Of a stretch of DNA of 64,000 nt, positions 1 to 11,130 are shown piece by piece (the first letter of the stretch is position 1; the number at the start of each line of letters is the position of its first letter). Origin of the DNA: Apostichopus japonicus (taxonomy: Eukaryota; Echinodermata; Holothuroidea; Aspidochirotida; Stichopodidae); the NCBI RefSeq assembly GCF_037975245.1, contig NC_092569.1, positions 23,917,168 to 23,981,167 of the forward strand, read 5' to 3'. A program made the translations under genes and the position numbers. The notes below the pieces were generated by a model, which searched no databases, was not told the origin of the DNA, and was given only the letters and a program-made list of their open reading frames with translations.

Positions 1-1322
1 ATAGCTGCAATTCCCATCAAAATCCATCAAAGGTTGACCAATTTACAAATCTTTTCTTAATTCTAGTTTTATTTATGAATAAACATTATGTACATTGATG
101 ATGTAAACGGAGTGACTGCCTAAGTTTCTGTTATGTTTTCCCTTTGTTATCAAAACCTTCTTTTTAAGGCCACTGAATACATGCCATTTTTTGAAATATT
201 TTATTGTCTTCTTTGAAAAGTCACATTATTCGTCACATTACTCAAACGTCTCATTATTCAAATGATATATGTGGGCTTGTAATTAGGTGGATAACTTATT
301 AAGACTTCAATAAGAAATATTCATGAGCGTAGCACACCATGTCATAGTTTGCATATATTTAATGAGTTTCTCAGATTTATCAAAGCGTCAAATGTATATA
401 TCTTGGAATCGAACACATATGCGGAATTTTGATTAAGAAATTGAACTTCAGATAGCATAGAAATGACATATTTTAGGAACTTAAATAAGTATAAACAAAA
501 TATAGGGTACATGCATCGAAGCCTATTGAGGGAAGTATTGAAAAATGCATTATCGCTCTCTGTCCAGAATTCGCGGACTGTTTTGCTCCGACTGGTTTGC
601 TCGAATAACTGTATAAGCAAACGTGGAATACCTTCTCAGTAAGAAGCCGTTATTTAGATCATCCACACTGTTGTTAAAAGGGATGATGACGATGAAAGAA
701 ATATTTTGGTGTACAATTGTTATAATTTAAACTCAACCACCATTTGATTATATTTCTTTATTATGATCTAGATTAAACATTAGGTTGTTAGTGTTCTCTT
801 AATACCATGTTCGAAGCCTATATACTTAGCATAGTATACACTATTATACCATGCAGCCTTTCCTTAAGTAAAGTTCCATCCGAGTACAGATTTTCTTTGA
901 ACCTTAACTGCCAATAATATGAAATACTATTCCATATAATGTTACTATATAGGCCTATCTATTGTAACCATTTGAGGAAGTAGTGAAAAAGTGTGTAAAT
1001 GCAGATAGGCTCACTGACAGAATCATGTTATGATTTCATCCCGATATAGCATAGAAACATAACTGGGTGTAGAGGGGTATGCAAGGAACTAAATAGAGAT
1101 ATATAAATGATCTTGTTAGCTGCAAGAAGGCTGCCAAAGAAAATTTAATTTCCATACAGCGATGCAAATAGAAGGTTACAAAAGGGATTAATCTGTAGTT
1201 TTTTTTCTTAAATTCAATAAGACAGATACAGTATTTAAAATAGAAACAAAAATCATAACGTACTCTACTCCGTTTTTGTGGAACTGGATTATTTTTGGTT
1301 ATTATGAAAGAGAAATACTTAC

Positions 1323-1392
1323 TTCCGGCTTCCACCATACCGATGATGATCACTTCCAAAAAGAAAAGTTGAAACAACATCTTTCTCTTCAT
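1323..1392 (-). CDS. Signal-peptide first exon of a FReD-family gene (gene C, rest off-window)
   Basis: A 70-nt exon opens with ATG and encodes MKRKMLFQLFFLEVIIIG followed by a short MVEAG stretch. It has a basic start, a hydrophobic core and a small-residue cleavage region, as in a secretory signal peptide. It ends GCCGGAA before the donor GTAAGT, in phase 1. The same 70-nt exon, slightly diverged, occurs at 5956-6025 and 58223-58292, where a small Cys-rich exon follows. The remaining exons of this copy must lie left of the window. Being secreted is inferred from the signal. The link to fibrinogen-related proteins comes from the paralogue at 5956. Confidence 0.72.
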
Positions 1393-1470
1393 TTTTCTTA
1401 TGTTTCGCTTGTTCTACGTGTCACTGATGTTTGGCGTTGAGCTGTAATCTGTAACTTATTGGATGTTGCG

Positions 1471-1485
1471 ATATCTTAAATAGAG
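1471..1485 (-). promoter_or_regulatory. Possible TATA-like element of gene C
   Basis: On the minus strand, CTCTATTTAAGATAT lies about 80-95 bases upstream of the start codon. It is identical to 58131-58145 in front of the right-arm copy. The sequence and spacing fit a TATA-type core promoter, but conservation between two near-identical arms is weak evidence. No transcript start can be seen. Confidence 0.3.
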
Positions 1486-1819
1486 CACATGGAACTTAAC
1501 CTTGCAAATATGGGCACCAATCAAGAGCACTGGATGAAAAATTAATATGCATAAATATTAGAGAACCAATTATAAAGCGATACGGTGATCACATCGTTAA
1601 TTTCATTGGAGAACGTTTTGTGACAGAGCTCTCTAATTGGAGCTGTCTCGCTGGCCATTTCGTTCGCAGCATTATTGAATTGAATTTATTTTCCAGAATA
1701 GGAAATTCGGCTTACACAGGTCGTAAAAGAAAAGAAAAAAGCAATAGTATAAGTATCAATAGACTGCGATACACATACAGTAATAAAAACATATATACAG
1801 CAAGTCCTAAATAAGAAAC

Positions 1820-2803
1820 TTATCTTCTCACTTGTGAATTAAATATATGGATAGAATAAGGCACATATGAGTATCTGTAGCGGGCCCTAAGTGTACGTGG
1901 CGGGCATAAACGCAGTCCAGAGCAGTTGTAAATGTAGTGCTCAAAGAAAGGGTGTGTTGGGTCTTGCATGATTTGTGTCAATTTATTGCAGACCCTCTCA
2001 TGATACAAGCACTCTAACGAAGTTATCAGTGAACACCAATTAACCCGCTGAGCAACTTTCCTAGATTGCTCAAGCATCTTCACATCGATTCTTGTACCAT
2101 TGGCAAAGTAACAAATTATGTTATACATCAAAACACTTTGAATGAGGGATTTATAAAACAAGGTCATGATTGTTTTATCCACTTTGAGGTTCTTCAGTTT
2201 TCTCAAGAAATACAGCCTCTGATTTGCTTTCATATGTACAATTGTGGCATTACTACTACCAGTCAATTTTGTTACTCAGCATGGTTCCTAAGTACTTATA
2301 TTTATCTACTTGTTCTACTTGTTCCCCATGAACATAGAAGGGAGCGTGAGTTACTGGCTTGCGACGCAATCTATAATCAGCTCCTTAGTTTTTGTCACAT
2401 TAAGTTGTAACAAATGATCATCGCACCACTGGACAAACCTTGTAATCGTGGTGGCGTATGAGTCAATGTCATCTGACAGGTAACCAGTAATGACGGTATC
2501 ATCCGCATATTTGATGACGCTACAATCACTGGTCATACTCTGACAGTCGCTGGTATACACAGGGAAAAATCCTGGGGAGAGGACACAGCCCCGAGGCTCA
2601 CCTACACTTAAAATCATTTCCCCTGATTAGACATCTCCTGCCTTCCCCCTCTGAGGTCTATTTCTAAGGAAATCATGAATCCATAGGATAATTCTGGGAG
2701 ATACACAGTATGCGATTAATTTAGCAATAAGCGGGGACAATTTTGTTGAATGCACTAGAAAAGTATATAAATGTAGATCTCGCATACTGTCTACCTTTAT
2801 CAT
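1820..2803 (-). mobile_element. CR1/L2-like LINE fragment (reverse transcriptase C-terminal half)
   Basis: The translated minus strand shows the reverse-transcriptase palm: GEPRGCVLSPGFF, then VIKYADDTV with the catalytic YADD box, then a thumb or connection region (RLYFLRKLKNLKVDKTIM) ending in the family-typical QDPTHPFFEHY and SGLRL tail. Frame breaks separate the parts: one near 2351 after the YADD block, and an in-frame TGA or TAG before SGEMILSVGEPRG. The 5' part is missing, as is usual for LINEs. The C-terminal part is open here (1820-2266) but broken in the right arm. The clade call rests on the YFLRKL and tail motifs and is inference. Confidence 0.8.
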
Positions 2804-2920
2804 ATAATGTTACTATAGGCCTATCTATTGTAACCAATTGAGGAAGTAGTGAAAAAGTGTGTAAATGCAGATAGGCTCACTGACAGAATCATGTCATGAT
2901 TTCATCCGGATATAGCATAG
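2801..2920. repeat. Direct copy of 933-1054 at the inner edge of the left arm
   Basis: From CATATAATG to TATAGCATAG this segment repeats 933-1054 in the same orientation with few differences. It abuts the truncated LINE end, so it marks a rearrangement junction where the inverted arm stops. Confidence 0.75.
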
Positions 2921-3660
2921 TTTTACTACTTCCATTTTTTTTCTTGTTGAACATAGAATGACGTAACTTTTACAACATTATATTATCTGCTGACCTTTCA
3001 ATGTGATTCTTTCCATACACAAAATTATATTCCCAATCGACAATGTTACTACCAGAACTCTTATGGTAAAATCTGTTGAAATCTGTTGGTAATCAGTTGA
3101 ATTATGTACCTTATATGCTAAATGAGACTATAGTTACTGTGTACAGCAAATTGTTACATTGTTTTGTCATTGAAAAAGCATCAAGTTGCTTTTATTTTTT
3201 TCTCGTTGTATCTCCATAGAGGTCTACAAAGTATTATTAACTTAATGCAGCGATCTGAAAAAATAAGATCTCTAAAACTTTTGAAAATTCTCCATGTATA
3301 TTAAATATAGGTTAGTTTCATAAATATGTATTGTTTTGTTTAAAATTCGATTCATTATATTTTAATAAAGAAAATTCTGAAACGTAACTTGGACGTCAAA
3401 GAAGGTTATTGTGGCTTACTCCATTCCTACATGAAAGTCTTATCATATCGTGATTATTTTAACCAATTTACTGAAAGTTACTTATTGCAAAATACCCCAC
3501 AATATACCCACCGTCAAAAAAAGTAGGCATAATTTATGCAAATAGCACAAAATTTAGCATAATCAAATTAAATTTTTGAAGACTGAAAGTACAGTGCAAA
3601 CTCAAGATAGAAATATATATCCACAGTTACTGTGTTAGGTGGAACAGTCATAGTACTACT
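2921..3660. other. Intergenic, nothing recognised
   Basis: AT-rich sequence with no convincing exon, RNA or repeat structure. Short oligo-T runs only. Confidence 0.5.
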
Positions 3661-4233
3661 TTTTAACACATGTCATGTGATTTCCAAAGCCTATAACCAT
3701 GACTTGGACCAATTTGTTATTCTACATTTTGTTGGTATACTAATATTTGTTTAATAAGAATGAATTTGAAAGCTCAAAGAAATATGGTTTTTCATTAAAA
3801 AAGTGTAATTACACTTCTCAGTCAGTTTTCTTTTAACGATGTGCTTCAATTTATGTTATCATTTATATATCTGCAGTAAGGTAATTAATAACCATTGTAC
3901 TTTTCGAATCAATAAAGAGCCTTTCTAGTAACAATAGCGCGTTTGCTTTTTAACACATGTCATGTGATTTCCAAAGCCTATAACCATGTCTTGGACCAAT
4001 TTGTTATTCTACATTTTGTTGGTATACTAATATTTGTTTAATAAGAATGAATTTGAAAGCTCAAAGAAATATGGTTTTTCATTAAAAAAGTGTAATTACA
4101 CTTCTCAGTCAGTTCTCTTTTAACGATGTGCTTCAATTTATGTTATCATTTATATATCTGCAGTAAGGTAATTAATAACCATTGTACTTTTCGAATCAAT
4201 AAAGAGCCTTTCTAGTAACAATAGCGCGTTTGC
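3661..4233. repeat. Near-perfect 286-bp tandem duplication
   Basis: TTTTAACACATGTCATGTGA starts at 3661 and again at 3947. The two 286-bp copies differ at about two visible positions (CATGACTTGG versus CATGTCTTGG, and CAGTTTTC versus CAGTTCTC). The copy is recent or an assembly duplication. Confidence 0.9.
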
Positions 4234-4417
4234 TTTAGCTGGGAATAATTTAAAGGTTATCACGCAAAGCAAATAAAATTAATTAACTGAATAGAAAGGG
4301 AGACGCTATACGCCAAGCTTCATCTCTGGTAAGTATACGTTACATATTGCTGGAAGCGTTATTTATTGTCTAATTCTAATGAAGATAACCTAAGTGACAA
4401 AGCTGAGCTTCCGTCAA

Positions 4418-5755
4418 CAGGGGCGTATCCAGGATTTTCCAATAGGGGGGGGGGGGCGCCAGGCATGAATGATCGCCGTCCTGGGGGATGGGTCTAAGGG
4501 GAGGGGTGTACAATTTTTGCTTTCAAAGAAGGGCTGAAATGCAAAATGGTGTCATGTGCATGGGCGGCGATCCGTACTTCCGAGTGGGGGGGGGGGGATA
4601 TGACCTTGTTGACTATCTAAGCGTAGCGCCACCATAGGTTGGCGCGAAGCGTACAAGAAAATTTTGGGATTAACAAACCCTCTAGATGGCCGGAAACGGC
4701 ACTTCCCGAGGTTTCCAAGCGGCATATACCCAACTTTAAAATAGGGATGTCATGTCCGAAATATCTCATAATCAGGATCCAAAATACTTTTTTTTTTAAT
4801 TTCGGGTGTTATTTTGGGAAAATTGCCCCTGTCAATCTTGTTTCAGGCGCAACGTTAGAATGTTCGAGAGCTCTGTTATATTATTCGATGAAGAAAATGG
4901 CCTCATGCAGGCTATTATAGGCCTATACACATGCAATACACAATTACACATAGTTACATTCCTAGGTACCGATTGCTAGGGCATCCAGGTGAAACGTGTA
5001 TTAAGCATTACCCTGGTTACATGAGATTCTCAGCTGCTCGAGGGAACATGTACGTGTGTAGGCCTACTATAGGGCCTATATGAATACTATGAGGGTGCAT
5101 ATATGTACTATATCAATACCGTGGGCGCATAATACATTTTGTTGTTATAGGGCCAATGAAGCCTACAGTCAACTATTTTTGCTTTATAAAGACGCTTTAC
5201 TTGAAAAGATCGCACTGCGTTTATGGTAGGCGAGAAATGAAGCTAAAAAAGAGCCGTACATTAACGAAGATGCATAAATGTAGGCATGAAAATATTCTTA
5301 TCCCTGGCATTTGGTGGAGGGGGGGGATATGGTGCATTACATCCCCTCCACCCATTTTCATGGGGGGATATATCCCCCCTCCACCCAGGATCGCCGCCCA
5401 TGGCCATATGTGATCCATTTTTCGACCTTAATAATAAGCAACATTTCCAGTAAATATGGACACAAAATGCACAATTTAGTATGGCTGGCATGTCATTTAG
5501 TGTTTATAGTGATAATACAAACACAATTACCATCTATGTTTCTAAAACCATTATGCCGCCGAACTTCGCCAGAACCTTTTTTTGGCAAACAAAAAATAAA
5601 GCATACGGGAGGGGGAGGGGTTTGAGCGATCACCGACATCTCACATAAAGGTCGTCATCAATTTTTTTTTTTTTTTTTTTTGTTAAACTTTTTTTTTTTT
5701 TGGTGACGGCCAATAGGGGGGGCGCGCCTGTTGCGCCCCCCTGGATACGCCCCTG
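4418..5755. mobile_element. Non-autonomous TIR element with GTCAA target duplication
   Basis: The ends are perfect 16-bp inverted repeats, CAGGGGCGTATCCAGG, flanked on both sides by GTCAA (4413-4417 and 5756-5760). The 1338-bp interior has G and T runs and short fortuitous reading frames but no transposase. An internal block at about 4620-4720 (GGCGCGAAGCGTACAAGAAA, then GATGGCCGGAAACGGC) is shared with the element at 59558-60203. The superfamily is uncertain. Confidence 0.82.
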
Positions 5756-5955
5756 GTCAATGACGTAATTACAATATCGTACTCTGCTATTGATAATTAT
5801 TCGCTTCATCCAATCAGCTTTAAATTAAATACATGTATATATTTGTTGAGACAAAGTTACGTAGTCTATATTAAAGACATCACAGCATTTAACTCGGTCA
5901 ATCAAAGCCTAACGGAGAACATCAATGACAAAAAGAACGGTCAACTTAGAACACA

Positions 5956-6025
5956 ATGAAGAGAAAGATATTGTTTCAGTTTTTCTATTTAGCAATAATC
6001 ATCATCGATATGACGGAAGCCGGAA
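5956..6025 (+). CDS. Gene A exon 1, signal peptide
   Basis: This 70-nt exon encodes MKRKILFQFFYLAIIIID followed by MTEAG and is split after GGAA by GTAAGT. It has the same length, phase and splice border as the exons at 1323-1392 and 58223-58292. Unlike those, it has no LINE upstream; the 4418-5755 TIR element ends 200 bases before it. Confidence 0.75.
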
Positions 6026-7119
6026 GTAAGTATCTATTTTGTCATGATAATAAGAATTGTGTTTTCCATTTTGCTTTCTATTTACCATAAACAAAATAAC
6101 AATATGATTACTTTTTAAGTCTCCCGTCGGGGTTGTCAGGCTGTCTTGGTTGAGGGGTTTGGGCATACATAAAGTACATCCTGTTTTGTTCTCAATTTCG
6201 TTTCTGTTCGATTAACTATGTAGAATTCCACTTTTCTATACAACATCATTCTTAGACATACTGCAGCAGGTTTGAAGTTCTTCTAATGGATTATTTTAGT
6301 AACCTTGTGAAACAAGAGCAACGTGAGCAAGGCAACTTTTACAACATTTCGCAAATTACGAGCAAGGATTCTTCACTTTTGTGAGGCCTCGAGCTGCTTG
6401 AATATTAACATAATTACCCTTCCCTATACATATATCCGTCTAGATTACAGACAATTGATTGGAAAATGTAAAATATCGGCGGGTTATCTATCTTTTACTA
6501 ACTTCTGTATGTTTATCTAATTTTTTTTTTTGTGATATTAGAGTCACACCAGTTGATTTCTAGAAATATGCTGTGTTTACAGTTTCTAGGGCTATTGATA
6601 TATGACCACTTAAATTTCGTTTAAAAAAGTCAACCTTATGCCTTTCTTCAAACGTTTGAAGACATTTAATTACGCACGTCTTGGTTTAATTTGCGCAGTC
6701 GTTACACAGTACATTATTTGTTATGGACTGACTGATTACGGAATACGTTTCATCAGAACTTGAGTAGTCTAGTTCTAGATGTTTTTACTAGGGAAATAAT
6801 ATCACACAACTGACTAATGGATTAGTTATCTAAAGTTACACCACATAACTGGCCATCTTAACCAGAAACGTTTCCTCACTCTTAGTACAGTCAACTAGTT
6901 CAATATGCAAAGAAGCACATCTGGACTGAAATTTGCAGTACGAGAACTGCTGCCAAATGCATTATTTAATGTTTTGACGATTTCAATATTGGTACTTTAT
7001 ACCATCCGAATTAAAAATTTACTTATTTACTTCTTTTGTAAAGAATTCCATGTTCTGTTTTTTTTTGTGCTTGCACATGTAGCTGCTTTTAAATGTTTCT
7101 TCATTTTTCGTATTCATAG

Positions 7120-7185
7120 GGTTGTGTGATTTTGCTTCGAAATTTCCATGTAAAGGAAGTCACTGTTTACTTTCGCTTGATAAAA
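7120..7185 (+). CDS. Gene A exon 2, short four-Cys-type module
   Basis: The acceptor is TATTCATAG and the donor GTAAGTG. The 66-nt, phase 1-1 exon encodes LCDFASKFPCKGSHCLLSLD. The gene B counterpart at 60939-61004 is also 66 nt and has one more Cys near its end (PSPCK). It resembles a small EGF-like or disulfide loop; no family is assigned. Confidence 0.7.
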
Positions 7186-7917
7186 GTAAGTGAAAAAAGG
7201 AGAACACAGAATGTTGACAAACTATGGTTTATATTATAAGAAGTTTAACATGACACAAAGTTTATGTATTTCCGTTGCCTGTGTTGCAAGTTGTTTTCAA
7301 ACTTGACGTCTTCCTATAACTCGTTAATTTTCATTTCAACCAAAAATACTGGTACCAAATTCCATTGTTTGAGAGACAGCACTCAATATCGGTATGTATT
7401 GGTTATTATATCTTCATGATCTGCATGCATGAACTTTTCACTAGTTAAACTTTATATAACAAATTTCTATCACCAAAGACATGTCATCCTCCTCACTTCA
7501 ATTTGAAAATATTCTTTCATTTCATTATCGTTTTTTTTAAAAACAAGGTCTTGAGTTGGAAAAATAAAGTATAGGTCTAGAAGATATCGTCCCTTTAAAA
7601 CAGGTTTGTAAATGTTTACAATTTTTGCATTATTAGCAATATTCTGTCTGTAAGGACAGCCACTTCAAACATCCGCTTCTCTTCCCTTTTTGGTCTGTTA
7701 AGATAACATCATATTAATATATTTCTGTTGTTAATGATATTCTTATTTGCCACTATCTTAAACCACTTTAATATGAAAACTGAAAACTGTAGTGCAAACG
7801 AACCAGAGAGAGGGCTTAATTGAACAATATTCTCTTTCCATGTAATTGAACGCACTTTACAGCATTTATGTTAATACAAAATTGTCACTAAACATCCTTC
7901 CTATCCTTTTTTGCTAG

Positions 7918-7986
7918 GTGAGGTAATGCAAGAAGTAATGGAATCAAATACTGCAATGAACACTGAACCACAAAGCACGACTCCAG
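7918..7986 (+). CDS. Gene A exon 3, 23-residue Thr-rich spacer
   Basis: The acceptor is TTTTTGCTAG and the donor GTAAGTC. Exactly 69 nt and phase 1-1, so it can be added or removed without changing frame. It encodes EVMQEVMESNTAMNTEPQS then TTP. It is paralogous to 8408-8476 and to the two minus-strand exons at 62182-62250 and 62362-62430. Confidence 0.72.
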
Positions 7987-8407
7987 GTAAGTCCCGTAGC
8001 ATAACACGCATTGTAATAATATCATGTAACAATATAAAAAATCACTTTAATTATGCATTAGTTTGCAATTTTTATGACTTATTACTTGTTATGTATTGAG
8101 AGTTTCATGACTATAAGAAGAGATTATTAAATTATGATACAGGGACATATTATTTTATTATCTGGTTCCTGGGGAATACGTTAACAATTTAGCTGTTAAT
8201 TAATTTGTGTTGTTAATGATATTCTTATTTTCCACCATCTCATGCCACTTTCTTACGAAACAAGATAAGTCTATAATCCAAACTGTAGTGCAAACTAACC
8301 AGAAAGAGGGCTTAATTAAATACAATTCTATTTCCATTTAATTGAAGTACCCACTTTACAGCATTTATATTAATATTGTCACTAAATATCCTTCATATCC
8401 TTTCAAG

Positions 8408-8476
8408 GTAAGACAATGCAAGATACAAAGCAACCAACTACTGCAGTCAGTACTGAACCACAAAGCACTACTCTAG
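8408..8476 (+). CDS. Gene A exon 4, second 23-residue spacer
   Basis: The exon is 69 nt and phase 1-1, with donor GTAAGTA and a less typical acceptor TTTCAAG. It encodes GKTMQDTKQPTTAVSTEPQS then TTL. Introns on both sides also resemble those of exon 3 (GTTAATGATATTCTTATTT, CCTTCNTATCCTTT), so exon and intron duplicated together. Confidence 0.72.
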   Translation, partial: VRQCKIQSNQLLQSVLNHKALL

Positions 8477-8669
8477 GTAAGTAACATAGTATGTTAGTAA
8501 TAATACCATGTAATAATATAAGTGACCAGTTATGATTTAATTAACATGCTTTCTTTAAAGTTGTAATTAGCTTTCTGCCGTTTAGTTCATATAAGGATGT
8601 TACTACATGGAAATATATAAAAAAGAAATCATGAGATTTCAATGCTAAACTGCTCTTATCTCCATGCAG

Positions 8670-9102
8670 GTTCTTTGCTGTATACGTGTCCTCCGAACAA
8701 GGGCGTAGGAACCGGGGGGCTGGGGGCGTCAGCCCCCCCCCCCCCCCAGTGAAAAACATGGGGGCGGAAGTATCATTCCGCCCCGCCCCCCGCTTTGCAA
8801 GTCAGAAAACCCCTTTTTCATTTCCAAATGAGAAAAAAATCTCATTTGGAGCACCAAATTGCATCTAAGGCCAGGTGAAAATGCAATATTATTTACAAAA
8901 TGGAGTGGGTTTTGAAGTATGTTATATTGCACCAAATTGCATCTGAGGCCACCTGGAAATGCAAAAAAAAATCCAAAGGGGAGAGGGACACCCCCTCCCC
9001 TTAGACCCCTCCCCCAGGCCGGCCATCAGTCTTCAGCCTCCCCCCCCCACTCAAAAGTACCTTCCTACGCCACTGCCTCCGAACATGATCTATGGAAACT
9101 GC
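8670..9102 (+). pseudogene. Gene A TIL-domain exon, interrupted and truncated
   Basis: After the acceptor CCATGCAG the exon starts GSLLYTCPPN, is interrupted at 8698 by a hAT-like insert, and resumes at 9076 for NMIYGNC. The intact counterpart on the minus strand (61745-61959) continues with a full trypsin-inhibitor-like Cys pattern. Here the rest of the exon and the following intron are gone. Confidence 0.75.
8698..9075. mobile_element. hAT-like short element inserted in the TIL exon
   Basis: The ends are CAAGGGCGTAGGAACC and, in reverse complement, CAGTGGCGTAGGAAGG. The flanks CCTCCGAA (8690-8697 and 9076-9083) form an 8-bp target duplication, extendable to 10 by chance identity. Eight bases and CA termini fit hAT. 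The G/C-run interior has no transposase. Confidence 0.78.
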
Positions 9103-9128
9103 CAGTGGCGTAGGAAGGTACTTTTGAG
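9103..9128. mobile_element. Second end-fragment of the hAT-like element
   Basis: CAGTGGCGTAGGAAGGTACT and the next six bases are the inverted copy of 9050-9075. The fragment joins the TIL remnant directly to the EGF exon, marking a deletion scar. Confidence 0.75.
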
Positions 9129-9423
9129 AATGGAGAAACATACGTTAACGAAAACTGCACCCAGAAGTGTTCCTGTAGCAATAACCGACTGATCTGTGAA
9201 GGCTTCAGATGTGATACCAATGCTGTGTGTGATGTCCAGAATTAAGTACGACAGTGTTATTGTAATGAGGGATACGAAGGTGACGGTGAAATTTGTGAAT
9301 CCTTGTATACATACTGACAGGATGTTTATGACGCTGGACATAAGCAAGATGTCGTTTATACAATGAAGCCTACTGGATGGCCTGGTTCACCATTCAACGT
9401 AACTTGTAAAATGGAAAACGACC
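9129..9423 (+). pseudogene. Gene A EGF plus FReD-start exon with stops
   Basis: It encodes WRNGETYVNENC, an EGF-like Cys pattern (CSCSNNRLICEG, CYCNEGYEGDGE) and the start of the fibrinogen domain (DVYDAGHKQDVVYTMKPTGW). TAA interrupts it after DVQN, and TGA falls where the minus-strand copy has Cys (YTDCQ). The exon is 295 nt against 306 nt at 61310-61615. The 11 missing bases fall on the GGGWT motif at the 3' end and shift the frame. Confidence 0.78.
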
Positions 9424-9764
9424 GTAAGTCTTTATTGAACACTATGAATGTTTCAATATGTGAGGTATAATGATTTAGTCTATAGCAGACGCTAATGGAG
9501 AGTACGAGTTTCTGTTTTCGGTTTTGTTGCACTTTTATAATTCCGTACCAGGGATTGAGTATAACTTAAAAATACTTTAGTAGATGAAAAGGGTGACAAT
9601 CCTAAAAACTGCCCCCCCCCCCTAAAGAAAGAAAGCCAGACAAGTCCTACGTTCTTTATACTGAAATAATATTTGTTAAATATATATTCATTCGGTATTT
9701 CGTAAGTTAAGTTTACCTGCTAGTATGCTTCAACTGCTCGCCCATCATTAACTTTCATTATTTT

Positions 9765-10031
9765 TACCCGTGTTTCAACGTCGTACCGATGGCTCTACTA
9801 CTTTTTATCAAAACTGGACTGCGTACAAAGAAGAGTTTGGTGACAGCAGGAACTTATGGCTAGGAAATGAAAAGCTCCATTACTTGACGAACCAGAGAAA
9901 TTACAAGCTTCGCTTTGACATCACTACTTCTAGTGGATCGGCTTTATATGCTGAATTTACAGAGTTTCAAATACAGTCTGAAAGCAACAACTACACAATG
10001 AATAAACTGGGCAGTAGCATTGGAAATACAG
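9765..10031 (+). pseudogene. Gene A middle FReD exon
   Basis: This is classic fibrinogen C-terminal domain sequence: VFQRRTDGSTTFYQNWTAYK, EEFGDSRNLWLGNEKLHYLT and YKLRFDITTSSGSALYAEFT. The exon is open. However, the bases before GTGTTTCAA contain no AG acceptor, and the following donor GTTTTTTG is poor, so splicing is probably lost. Confidence 0.8.
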
Positions 10032-11130
10032 GTTTTTTGCATATTTGTTATTTGCGCCTCTCCTTGGACAATAGGTCAAGTTAGAGTTACTTGTATGTTC
10101 ACAATAAACTTCATGAGAAAATGGTCGTCACGGTTTCACCACATTTTGATGTTAAAACTTACGAACAAATTATGTACAAGTACACTTGAACAGAAACCCT
10201 TACAAAGAGGATTCGGTGAAACAACAACAACCCCCCCCCCCCTCCTCATTTCACACTTCACACTTCTCCGGTTGTATCGACGAGAAAATTATATAGTTTA
10301 TAATCCATTTCAGGGTATGTATGATAAGTGTCACGCATTAACTAGAAAGCAAAAATCGATAGAAACAGAACAAGTGAGTAATAAAAAATATAATGTTGTC
10401 GATTTGACTCTCTCTCTTTCAACCATCTCAAGTAGATGTAATTGATGTGAAGAAGCGCCTTTTTTACTTACGCCAGTTTTGATTTTATCATCTTGAAAAA
10501 GCAAAGAACGTTCTTTCGAATGGGATTTGAGCCAGTAATCTCAGGATTTCTTTACAAAAATCAATTTGCAAACAATCTCGTCCTATCTGGGCTCATTACT
10601 TTAAATAGACCGTATGATGTATATAGATATTTATCCGATCCAAATATCAATTCGATATCATTGGTATCATTGACAAAAATACTGAAGTAGTCTGACCAGC
10701 AAATGAACATGAACGTATGCAGAATTAGCAAGCATCAGTATAAGAGTAGGACATATTATGGAAGAGAAATACGACTATATATCTTCACAGAACCAGTAAA
10801 AGAGAATTAAAAATTGAAGGCGTGCAGTAAACACACACTACTAGCAGAATAATGATAAGTATAACATCTGTGAAACAATTAAATCAAAAAGAGCCATACA
10901 CCGTGATTCAAGACAAAGACCACCCGAGACATAGATAAAATAACAAATGTTAAAAAATAATAACTAAAAATAAAAACTAGTTAATGGAAAGCCCAGGATT
11001 TAGTTCTCTGTTAGGACCCAATACAATTTTTACTAATTTTATCATAATATTTAATATCAAAAGAAAACAAACTGTTGGCAAACTGCTTATTCACTAAAGA
11101 ACCTGTGTAAAAGAATGTGTAAAGGTAATA
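10032..11130. other. Intronic or intergenic, nothing recognised
   Basis: A poly-C tract lies at 10230-10243. The rest is AT-rich. Short open frames have no recognisable content. Confidence 0.45.

Larger units (their letters stand above)
1..2803. repeat. Left arm of a large inverted repeat
   Basis: Read in reverse complement, this stretch matches about 56820-60292 almost base for base, starting at base 1 of the window and including the LINE piece and the FReD first exon. The left arm is shorter mainly because a 646-bp element sits in the right arm at 59558-60203 and is missing here near position 93. The match runs to the window edge, so the repeat probably continues to the left. The inner edge lies inside the LINE fragment at about 2803. 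It could be a segmental duplication or a haplotype assembly artefact. Confidence 0.9.

Noticed and set aside
1036-1322. Extension of the signal-peptide frame to 118 codons
   Set aside because: A consensus GTAAGT donor follows the signal peptide, and the same border is used in three paralogues. The rest is intron.
5156-5625. Overlapping short frames on both strands
   Set aside because: They lie inside a TIR element, and repeated GGGGG/CCCCC tracts explain the openness.
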